From positions 434,001-498,000 of the forward strand of contig JARVLF010000020.1 in the NCBI GenBank assembly GCA_030849465.1: DNA of 64,000 bases, given 5' to 3'. A model generated the notes under the pieces. That model was not told the origin of the DNA and did no database searches. It worked only from the letters and a program-made list of their open reading frames with translations. This DNA is from Moesziomyces globuligerus (taxonomy: Eukaryota; Basidiomycota; Ustilaginomycetes; Ustilaginales; Ustilaginaceae). Position 1 is the stretch's first letter. Each line of letters opens with the position of its first letter. A program made the translations under genes and the position numbers. This document shows, piece after piece, positions 41,623 through 49,714 of this stretch.

Positions 41623-44085
41623 ATGTCGGCCTCGGCGTCCGGCTCGCCTGAGGCTGCGCTGGTCTCGACCAGCAGCCACGAGGCAAGCGGCTCAAAGAAG
41701 GGCAAACGCAGGGGCTCTACTAGCCAGTCGAGTCGCAACAGGGAGCCTACCAAGCAGGAGTCGCTGGGCGGTGCGGTGATCCGCGCCCTCTTCGGCACGC
41801 TCGCTTTCCTCTTCAAGCGTCCCGTCCGCCTCTTCCGTCCGGTCAAGCTCTCGTCCTGGACCATCCTCGAAGCGATGGCCAAGCGCGAGGGCCGCAAACT
41901 CAGCCTCCGCTATCTGCGCACGCTGCTGCGTCGCGAGAACTCCAACTTCCTCCCGCACCTCCTCCTGCCCCCGCTCCTCTTCAACACCGCCATCGGTTTC
42001 ACCCTCTTCGAGGCATACAGCATCACGGAGAGCCGCCTCCTCGCGCGTTCCAAACCGCAATCCTCCACCGATACGGATGCGGACGATGCAGATGAGCAAG
42101 TGCAACGCGGCGCAGCGTCGCCAAAGTGGACGCCGCTCTGGATCGTCACTGCGTCCGGTGCGGTAGCAGGTGCGGCGCAGTGCTTCCTCTCTGCACCCCT
42201 CGATAATGTGCGCTACATCATACAGAGAAATGTCAGCGCTTCCGACGGGCATGCGCGCGGAGGAGCAAGACCGGTCACGCTCATATCGTGGCGCGCGATA
42301 CTGCGGGCAGCCATTCTTCCGTTTGCGCCAGCCTTGGCGCGCGATAAGCTCGTGCAGGACGTGCAGAAGGAGACGATCGAGCACTCGAAGCGCACGTACA
42401 AACCCACGCTCCGAGCGCGCATCGTCGCGCTGCTCGAACCGGCGACGGCAAGCCGCGATGCCGCAGAGAGCGTAAGCCAGCGCTTCACCATGTCGCCCGA
42501 GAAGCGCCGGGAGTGGGAGGCGCGGCTCAAGCGCTGGCGCGGCGGCGTCCACGGCTCGGGCCTCGCGCTCTCGCTCATCCGCGACAGCGTCGGATTCGGC
42601 AGCTTCTTCTTCATCTTTGAAGTCTCGCGGCGCTGCGCATTCTTCGCGTCGACGTCGGTCGACCGCGTCAGTGCGTGGATCAACGCTCGCGGCCTCGGCA
42701 TCGTCCGTCCCAGCGGCAGCCCTTCCCGGACCGGCGACTCGAACGTCGTCGGCAGACGTCAGCGCGACGATGGGATGGGAGGGAGCGAGATGCATATCGA
42801 GGACTCGGGCCGAGTCGGGCAATGGATTCGAGAAGGGCAGAGGAACGTCGTGGACGCCGACGTGAGCTACAACCAGTCGCGCACCGTGCAGGGCCGCGTG
42901 GTGGCGGTGATCCTCCTGCTCGTCGGCGGAGCGGTGGGTGCGTTCTCGTACGAGCTCGTCGGCAGGCCGTTCGAGTTGATGCGCGTCGTCATCTGGGAAG
43001 GGCGCAAGCAGTGGGAGCAAGGGAAGCGCGAGCCGGGCTGTCGACCCCCCGCGAGCCGCGCAGCATCGACGGCCTCAGCGCCGCACTCGAGTGCCAACGC
43101 GATGGGCGTGACGACCTTGGGCCGAACGGCAGTGCGCGGCGCGAGGGTAGGGGCGCAAGCGCGGGCAGAGGCATTCGACGGACGCCTTTGCAAGAGGCGG
43201 CCCGACTTCTTGGTGCTGCGTGCACAGAATACCATGGGCACTCACGTCTCGCGGGTCTGGGCGACGGCCAATATCTCACGCCCACCGCATCCGCTTCGCC
43301 CCACAGCGACCGCGTCGCTCCACAGACCCCAGGTCAACGGTACCGCCGGGCCGAGACTAACGAGCTCGCGCGTCCTTCAGCAGCGGAAGAAATCGCCAAG
43401 GAGCCACGACGGATCGAAGGCCAGCGAGGACATGGACAGGTCCGAGCCGGCCACGTCGCCTGCGCGGACCAGAATGCGACGAGGTACGCCGACGCTGGCG
43501 ACGCGGCCGGGTTTCCTGGCGCTGCTGATCGAGCATGCGCAGAGTACAGCGCAGCTGGACCGCAAGCATGCGGGCGGGCCGGATCCAGCCAAAGCATCGA
43601 TCCCGCTGCTGCTACTGCATACGTACTTCATCGCGCCCTTCCTGCCCGAGATCCCGCGACCGGCGCTCGACAACCGCCTCGTCCGCACCGCCGCGGGTGT
43701 CGACGACCATCTGCGCCCTGCCTCGGACGCTAACTCGAGCGTGGCGAAACCAGCCGACGACATGATGGCCAAGGTGAGTACGGCGGCACAGCGGACGTTG
43801 CTCATGTCGCTCGCCTCCCGGCGCAGGTCCGCCGAGTCGCCCGAGGCCAAGCTCAAGAGGACCTGGATCAGGAACAATCCAGTCAATGTCAGCCTCGCCA
43901 GTTCAACCCGCAAGGGAGACGAGACGAGGGGCATGGGCGGAAGAGGCGCAAGCGACATGTCGACTCTCAAAAGGGGCACGAGGTACTGGGCCAGCGGCAG
44001 AGTCGTGTGGTCGCTCAAGAGGCTCGCAACCCCGTACGGCGTCGCCTTCCTCGTCTTCGCCTGGCTTGGTGGCGATCTCAACTAG
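41623..44085 (+). CDS. Divergent mitochondrial-carrier-like protein with long insert
   Basis: The frame reaches a TTG at 41464, but the first ATG (41623) gives 820 residues. Carrier-like pieces are visible. GAVAGAAQCFLSAPLDNVRYIIQ near 180-200 has the P-x-D-x-x-R signature. SLIRDSVGFGSFFFIFE comes later, and GGAVGAFSYELVGRPFELMR near 440 has P-x-E-x-x-R. The final segment LATPYGVAFLVFAW resembles the last helix of an SLC25 domain. Between the third signature and that helix lie about 350 residues of basic, Ser/Arg-rich sequence, so the protein is far longer than the usual 300. Transported substrate unknown. A fungal-specific membrane protein that borrows carrier repeats is also possible. Codon use stays normal throughout. 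Confidence 0.6.
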   Translation: MSASASGSPEAALVSTSSHEASGSKKGKRRGSTSQSSRNREPTKQESLGGAVIRALFGTLAFLFKRPVRLFRPVKLSSWTILEAMAKREGRKLSLRYLRTLLRRENSNFLPHLLLPPLLFNTAIGFTLFEAYSITESRLLARSKPQSSTDTDADDADEQVQRGAASPKWTPLWIVTASGAVAGAAQCFLSAPLDNVRYIIQRNVSASDGHARGGARPVTLISWRAILRAAILPFAPALARDKLVQDVQKETIEHSKRTYKPTLRARIVALLEPATASRDAAESVSQRFTMSPEKRREWEARLKRWRGGVHGSGLALSLIRDSVGFGSFFFIFEVSRRCAFFASTSVDRVSAWINARGLGIVRPSGSPSRTGDSNVVGRRQRDDGMGGSEMHIEDSGRVGQWIREGQRNVVDADVSYNQSRTVQGRVVAVILLLVGGAVGAFSYELVGRPFELMRVVIWEGRKQWEQGKREPGCRPPASRAASTASAPHSSANAMGVTTLGRTAVRGARVGAQARAEAFDGRLCKRRPDFLVLRAQNTMGTHVSRVWATANISRPPHPLRPTATASLHRPQVNGTAGPRLTSSRVLQQRKKSPRSHDGSKASEDMDRSEPATSPARTRMRRGTPTLATRPGFLALLIEHAQSTAQLDRKHAGGPDPAKASIPLLLLHTYFIAPFLPEIPRPALDNRLVRTAAGVDDHLRPASDANSSVAKPADDMMAKVSTAAQRTLLMSLASRRRSAESPEAKLKRTWIRNNPVNVSLASSTRKGDETRGMGGRGASDMSTLKRGTRYWASGRVVWSLKRLATPYGVAFLVFAWLGGDLN

Positions 44086-44344
44086 ACGCACATGGAACAC
44101 AAGGACATTGCAGGTACGGAGCTCGACGCGAGCGGTGGCTCTGTGCGTGCGGAGGATCTTGGAGCCGAGAGTCCAGGTAACCTTCTGTCTGAGCAGAGTC
44201 ATCGGGGTGAGGAGAAAGGCTAAGCCCCGTTGGGTTCGGGCTTGAACATACGAAGACAGCAATGCGCAATGACCTTCTTCGTGTTTTTTGGTACTCATCG
44301 ACCGCTTGCATCAGCATAAACACGAAGACTGGGTCTCTCCTGGC

Positions 44345-44462
44345 ATCTGCGGCCATAGAACCGTGAAAGCACCGCATCCCGTCCGATCTGCGAAGTTAAG
44401 CACGGTATCGCCTAGTCAGTACTGCGGTGGGGGACCACGCGGGAATCCTAGGTGCTGCAGTT
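44345..44462 (+). rRNA. 5S ribosomal RNA
   Basis: About 118 nt match the basidiomycete 5S rRNA: GCACCGCATCCCGTCCGATC, then TGCGAAGTTAAGCACGG in the internal control region, then GGTGGGGGACCACGCGGGAA. The ends (ATCTGCGGC and GCTGCAGTT) pair as helix I. Pol III stop signals follow as T-runs at 44464-44480. It sits alone between two protein genes, away from any rDNA repeat, as is common for dispersed 5S genes in fungi. Confidence 0.95.
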
Positions 44463-44463
44463 C

Positions 44464-44480
44464 TCTTTTGTCTTTTTTTC
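44464..44480 (+). terminator. RNA polymerase III terminator of 5S rRNA
   Basis: Two T-runs, TTTT and TTTTTTT, directly follow the mature 3' end of the 5S rRNA, as expected for Pol III termination. Confidence 0.7.
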
Positions 44481-44694
44481 TCCTTCCATATGTTAGACCG
44501 TCACTTGTCCCCCCCGTAAGCGGGTCGCACTCCACACGCGAGGACGAGCACAGATCATCACCTCCTAAGCACCTCCATCTCCTGCCCACACACGCCCGTC
44601 CTTCCCACCATCCGAACCTTATCCAAGGCCAAGCTTCTGCATCGGTCTGCATCGCTGCGGCTGCCCCGCTGACCTCTTGACGCTCTCCTATACC

Positions 44695-47600
44695 ATGCCG
44701 GCCAAAGCCGCGGCGGCTGGTGCAGCTGCGCCCGACGCCGAGATCGGCACCGCAGCTGGAGCCGCCGCTGCTGCCGCCGCCGGGCCAGCATGGCGCCAAT
44801 TCTCCTTCTACGAGTCGTCGCCCGTTCGCGATGCCGACGACTTTGCCAAATCGCCAGCAGCGCTGCGGAGTGCCAACGAGGTAGCGGCCATCTGCCAGTG
44901 TCAGGTGCGCCCGCCGCCGTCGGCGCTGGCCACGGACGCTTCCGCCCAGCCCAATTCGCCGTCCGATGCCGCCGTCACGTCGGTACGCTTCGAACAAGAT
45001 GCGGCCGCCTCCTCGAGCAAGGCGAACAAGGCAGCCAAGGGCACGCGCAAGCAGCCATGCACGCTCGTCGGCACCATCCACGGCCGCATCAAGGTTCTCG
45101 ACCCAGACACGCTCCAGGAGCTCGCGGCCTGGGATGCCTTCTCCTCGGGCGCTGTAGCGGGCAGAGTGACGCATCTCTCATCCGATCTTCGCGGCAGAGT
45201 CATCTCGCTCGGCGAAGAGGACAGCTCGCGATTCCCCATCCTCCGAGTGTGGGACATCCGCACCGGCCGCAATCCCGCACGCCAGGACAGCGCAGCTGCC
45301 GACAGCGCCAGTGCAGCAGGGACGTCTAAACCGACGTGGATGCCGCGACTGCTGGCGGAAGGCAAGGTGCAACACGGCAGTCGTCCCCATCCCATCGCTG
45401 CGGTCTCTCACACGCCGTCGCTCTCCTACCTCTCGGTCGCCCTGGCGGATGGCACCGTCCTGCTCATTCGCGGGCTCGAGTCCGCCCTCATGGCTGCGTC
45501 GGGAAGCGCCGGTATCGCCTCGGCGGGATCAGCTAGCAGACCCGCCCCTGCCGTCGCATTGCCCAAGTTCAAGGTCGTCTTTCAACCCACCGGCGCCGAC
45601 TCGGGCGCACACGAACCCGTCACCGCGCTCGGCTTCTCAGAGGCAGCAGCATCTCCGACCTCCAATACTCAGTCGCAAGCGGGCAGCAAAGTAGCAGCTG
45701 CCTCGAATTCGACTCCCGCCTACGAGCCTCGAGTGTCGCACGGATCAAAAGGCCGCAAAGGCGCACTGGCTAGGCCGCGCGATCCCAGGGCCGGCGCAGC
45801 GGCTGCTACCACCCAGGCCGAGGCAGCCGCGCCGCCTTCGGCCGTGCATCTGTTCATCGTGACGCTGTCGCGCGTGCTGCGCTACATTGTGGTTGGCAAG
45901 GGCGCTGGTGGCAGTCCCGCCGTGCTCGACGACGTCGGTAGCGCGCTCGGCTGTGCGGCTGTCATCCCTCCGCGCCCGGCGATGGCGATGGCGAGCCTCG
46001 GGCCTGCTAGCGGTCAGAGTCTGCAGCCGTCTGCGGCGACGAGCAGCCCCGGAGCCGCCGGCAAGATGGTCATTGCGCGCGACGAGGCGATCTACGTCAT
46101 CGGGCAGGAAGGGCGCGAAGCGTGCTTTGCGTACGAAGGCCCCAAGTCTTCGATCCACCTGTCTGCGACGCAGGTCATCATCGTGTCGCCGCCGTTTGCG
46201 CCTGCGAGCGGCGGCGGTGGTGGCGGGCGCGGCTTTGTCAACAGCCGCGAATCGCCGCTGGCGACGCCGTCGCGCAGGGGCTCGATGTTGCCCGCGGAGG
46301 TAGCGAGGATCACGATCTTTGACCTGGACAACAAGCTGGTTGCGTTCAGCGGCACGTTTGACTCAGGCATTCGCCAGGTGTGGGTGGGCGCGGCGGGCGA
46401 GGTGCTGGTGCTGAGCGATCTGGGCGAGCTGACGCGGCTCGACGAGAAGCCGCTGCGCGCCAAGCTCGACGTGCTCTACCGCAAGAGCCTCTTCCTGCTG
46501 GCGGTCAACCTGGCGCGGTCGCACATGCAGCGTGCGACCAACGCCGACGTGATCGCGCGCACCGAGGCGCTCATGGGCGACATCCACCAGCGCTACGGCG
46601 ACCACCTCTACAGCAAGGCGGACTACGACGGCGCCATGGCGCAGTACGTCAAGACCATCGGCCACACCCAGCCGAGCCTGGTCATTCGCCGCTTCCTCGA
46701 CGCCCAGCGCATCAAGAACCTCACCACCTACCTCCAGGAGCTGCATGCGCAGAACCTGGCGAGCTCGGACCACACGACGCTGCTGCTCAACTGCTACACC
46801 AAGCTCAAGGACGTCGCCTCGCTCGACCGCTTCATCAAGCGACCGCATGCGCGCACCTCGCCCGCAGAGGCGCACGACGACGCGCTCGACGCGCTCCCAG
46901 CCAACGCCGAAGGCGGCACCGACGACAGAGACGGGCTGCCGTTCGATCTCGAGACGGCGATGCGCGTCTGTCGCCAGGCAGGCTACTACGGCCACGCGGC
47001 GTATCTGGCCAGACGGTACGGCGAGCACCGCGAGTATCTGCGCATCCAGATCGAGGACGTGCGCGACTACGGCGATGCGCTACTGTACGTGCGCGGTCTG
47101 CCGGCCGAAGACGCCATCGAGAGCACGGCGCAGTACGCCAAGACGCTGCTCGCCGAGCTGCCGGACGCGACGACCGAGCTGCTCATCGAGCTGTGTTCAG
47201 GCGCCTTCCGGCCCGATCCCGAAGCGGCGCACAAGGCGCTGCGTCTCCAGCAGCGGCAGGACGACGAGAAGAGCCGCGGCACGGCACCCAAGAGTGCAGC
47301 CGCCGCCTACCTGAGCTATCTGCAGGTGGGTGGGTTCGGTCGCCAGGCCGCCTCGGCCGAGAGCGGCTCGCGGCCGGCGACGGGCGCTAGCACACCGGCG
47401 CAGCGCAACTCGACGGCGCTCGCAACGCCGTATACGATCGGCGACTCGGCTGCCGCCGCCACGAGGCCATCGAGCACGGTGCGGGCCGATGGCGAGGCGG
47501 GCTTGGACGATGCGGACGCGGGTCGCGACGAGGCCGCCGAGGCCGAAGAGGGCGAGAGGATGCAGGCGTACGCGGTGCCGTCGCCGCGGACGTTCTTTGC

Positions 47601-48795
47601 GCATTTCATCCAGCATCCGCGCCAGTTTACGCGCTTCCTCGAGACGGTGGTGCTGGCGCGCTGGGGCCAGGTGGTCGACATGGATGCGGTGGCGTCTGCC
47701 GACAAGGTCTCGCGCGATCGGGCCGGTGCACCTGCCTACGACGACGCAGGCGCCGAGGTGGACGAGGTGGAAGCGGCGTTGCGCGAGCTGGGGCTGGAAG
47801 GGCGAGCCTCCGACTACGAGGATGCGGATCTGGCGGATCAGAAGTCGGTGTGGAACACGCTTCTGGAGCTGTACCTGACTGGCGCATCGGACTCGGCTGC
47901 TGCGGGGCGGGAGAAGGCGTTGAGGTTGTTGGAGCAGCATGCTACGCTGCCGTACGACATGTCGCATGCGCTGATGCTGTGTGCGGTCGAAGGCTTCGAT
48001 GCGGGATTGATCCTGCTGTACGAGCGCATGGGCATGTACGAGGACATTGTGCGGCTGCACATGCAAGCTGCGTCTCGCGACGCGGCGAGCTCGGACGGAA
48101 GTAGTGCCAAGGTGCTTGTTGCTCTGGAGAGATATGGAGGCGAGGAGCCCGAGCTGTATGGGTTGGTGTTGCGGTTTCTCGTCTCGTCGCGCGAGCTGTT
48201 GGTGCGGCATGAGGCCGAGCTCTTGCGCGTGCTGGAAGAGATTCGAGCGCGGTCGCTCATGTCGACGCTCGAGATCGTGCAGATGCTCTCGACCAGTGCG
48301 CACACGCACGTCGGTGTCGTCCGCGACTTTATCGCCTCGTCCATCGCTGCTACGCTCTCGGCGACACACGACGACGAGAAGGCGATGCACGACTACAGAG
48401 CCAGTACAGAGACGATGGTGGGTGAGATCGTAGAGCTCACCGATCCGACTGGCGCTAGGGTCTTCCAGATGACCCGATGCACCGCTTGTGCCGGTCAGTT
48501 GGACCTACCCAGTGTGCATTTCATGTGCAAACACTCGTACCATCAACGCTGCCTCGGCGAGGAGGAGGCCGAATGCCCCACCTGCGCTTCCCACCAGCAT
48601 AGACTACGAGAGGCCAGATCGAGACACGCCCAACAGGCGCTCGATCTCATCACCAACGCCAACCAACACGCTCATCCTACCGCCCACACTGCACAGACCA
48701 CGCCCGATGGCCAGGAGCTCGGTGGATTCGAAAGACTCGCCGCGCTGTTCGCCCAACCCGTCATGGCCAATGCCCTCGCCGCTCAGCAGTTGTAA
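44695..48795 (+). CDS. VPS11: HOPS/CORVET core subunit VPS11
   Basis: The frame reaches a TTG at 44677; the ATG at 44695 gives 1,366 residues, longer than most Vps11 (900-1,100) because of Ala/Ser-rich inserts. The N-terminal half is the beta-propeller (FSFYESSPVRD, LVGTIHGRIKVLD, FPILRVWDIRTGRNP). The middle is a clathrin-heavy-chain-type alpha-solenoid (YLYSKADYDGAMAQYVKTIGH in essence, then LTTYLQELHAQNLASSDHTT). A RING-H2 domain spans residues 1262-1297 (CTAC ... HFMCKHSYHQRC ... CPTC). Vps11 is a core subunit shared by HOPS and CORVET, which tether endosomes and vacuoles through Rab5 and Rab7. The 5S gene lies 232 bp upstream. Confidence 0.95.
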   Translation: MPAKAAAAGAAAPDAEIGTAAGAAAAAAAGPAWRQFSFYESSPVRDADDFAKSPAALRSANEVAAICQCQVRPPPSALATDASAQPNSPSDAAVTSVRFEQDAAASSSKANKAAKGTRKQPCTLVGTIHGRIKVLDPDTLQELAAWDAFSSGAVAGRVTHLSSDLRGRVISLGEEDSSRFPILRVWDIRTGRNPARQDSAAADSASAAGTSKPTWMPRLLAEGKVQHGSRPHPIAAVSHTPSLSYLSVALADGTVLLIRGLESALMAASGSAGIASAGSASRPAPAVALPKFKVVFQPTGADSGAHEPVTALGFSEAAASPTSNTQSQAGSKVAAASNSTPAYEPRVSHGSKGRKGALARPRDPRAGAAAATTQAEAAAPPSAVHLFIVTLSRVLRYIVVGKGAGGSPAVLDDVGSALGCAAVIPPRPAMAMASLGPASGQSLQPSAATSSPGAAGKMVIARDEAIYVIGQEGREACFAYEGPKSSIHLSATQVIIVSPPFAPASGGGGGGRGFVNSRESPLATPSRRGSMLPAEVARITIFDLDNKLVAFSGTFDSGIRQVWVGAAGEVLVLSDLGELTRLDEKPLRAKLDVLYRKSLFLLAVNLARSHMQRATNADVIARTEALMGDIHQRYGDHLYSKADYDGAMAQYVKTIGHTQPSLVIRRFLDAQRIKNLTTYLQELHAQNLASSDHTTLLLNCYTKLKDVASLDRFIKRPHARTSPAEAHDDALDALPANAEGGTDDRDGLPFDLETAMRVCRQAGYYGHAAYLARRYGEHREYLRIQIEDVRDYGDALLYVRGLPAEDAIESTAQYAKTLLAELPDATTELLIELCSGAFRPDPEAAHKALRLQQRQDDEKSRGTAPKSAAAAYLSYLQVGGFGRQAASAESGSRPATGASTPAQRNSTALATPYTIGDSAAAATRPSSTVRADGEAGLDDADAGRDEAAEAEEGERMQAYAVPSPRTFFAHFIQHPRQFTRFLETVVLARWGQVVDMDAVASADKVSRDRAGAPAYDDAGAEVDEVEAALRELGLEGRASDYEDADLADQKSVWNTLLELYLTGASDSAAAGREKALRLLEQHATLPYDMSHALMLCAVEGFDAGLILLYERMGMYEDIVRLHMQAASRDAASSDGSSAKVLVALERYGGEEPELYGLVLRFLVSSRELLVRHEAELLRVLEEIRARSLMSTLEIVQMLSTSAHTHVGVVRDFIASSIAATLSATHDDEKAMHDYRASTETMVGEIVELTDPTGARVFQMTRCTACAGQLDLPSVHFMCKHSYHQRCLGEEEAECPTCASHQHRLREARSRHAQQALDLITNANQHAHPTAHTAQTTPDGQELGGFERLAALFAQPVMANALAAQQL

Positions 48796-49331
48796 TCTCA
48801 ACAGGTGCGCACGGATGCTCTACCATTGCGATAGCGAGTGCGAATCACAGTGCGCGAGTGCGGGCGCGCGAAGCCGGGTGAGGGAGGGCGGAAGTGTGCG
48901 AGTTGGGCCATGGCACGGCGCGGGATTTTATGCAGGGTCCTCCTTTTCCTGTGAGCAGGCAAAAACAAAGACCTTGCTTTTTGTCATCCCTGACCCGTCT
49001 GCACTGTAGCCCTCAAAGACGGTACATGGACGAGGACGGGTCTAGGAGGTTCGGGACGTTGGACTTGCATTGCAGTCGTCCACTGTGGGGGAGGAAAAGC
49101 AGTGAAACTGTGATCCGTCTTTGCACCTTGGGATTGTCTTTTCGGATGCGTTGAGGGCTTATCTTATCTCTCTGCCCAGACCTGGCGCCCATTTCGAGGG
49201 ACTGGGTGCTCGGAGCAACCCAACCACCATCTGGCTTGCTTTCCACCAACCTAGCGCCACACATTCGAGATCACCATCGAGCAAAAGCAACCCCGGGCCT
49301 CGTGTCGAGCGACTGCGCGGAGAGCGTCACT
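48796..49331. other. Intergenic region after VPS11
   Basis: Holds the VPS11 3' untranslated region and the promoter of the 76-residue gene. A frame joined to that gene starts upstream with GTG and is not used here. No RNA gene or repeat was seen. Confidence 0.5.
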
Positions 49332-49562
49332 ATGGCCGATACACATCTGCGCGTCGTCGACGCAGCCTGGCTCGCGGCCATCAACCTGCTCGGCTTCGGC
49401 CTGACCTTCGCCCAGCTGCCACTCGTCGCACTCGTCGCACTCAACTCCGGCTCGACCCCCGCCGTCTCCAACGCCTTCCTCCGCAAAGCCACCCAGCTCA
49501 TGTGGGACGCCCACGACTGGCTCGAACACGCCGAACTCCACCCACCCTCCATCTGGTCCTAA
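49332..49562 (+). CDS. 76-residue protein with one hydrophobic segment
   Basis: The ATG at 49332 (context TCACT-ATG-GCC) opens 76 codons. Residues about 11-38 form a long hydrophobic helix (AAWLAAINLLGFGLTFAQLP then LVALVALN), followed by an amphipathic, Trp- and His-containing tail (LRKATQLMWDAHDWLEHAEL). Strong C-bias at third positions and a pyrimidine-rich flank support coding. I recognise no family. It could be a small mitochondrial or ER membrane subunit, but this is guesswork. It converges with the 747-residue gene, about 150 bp apart. Confidence 0.55.
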   Translation: MADTHLRVVDAAWLAAINLLGFGLTFAQLPLVALVALNSGSTPAVSNAFLRKATQLMWDAHDWLEHAELHPPSIWS

Positions 49563-49714
49563 ACCCCCCCTTCCTTTGACCACATCTTCTCGAGATATAC
49601 CCCTTGCGTTCTAGTTCTCGCTGTCACGCATTTGAACAAACACACGACTCGTTGGCCGTAGTGCTTCGGCTGTGCTGCCTTCCCGCGCGGTGGGCGCTGT
49701 GCCGTGAGCTGGGG

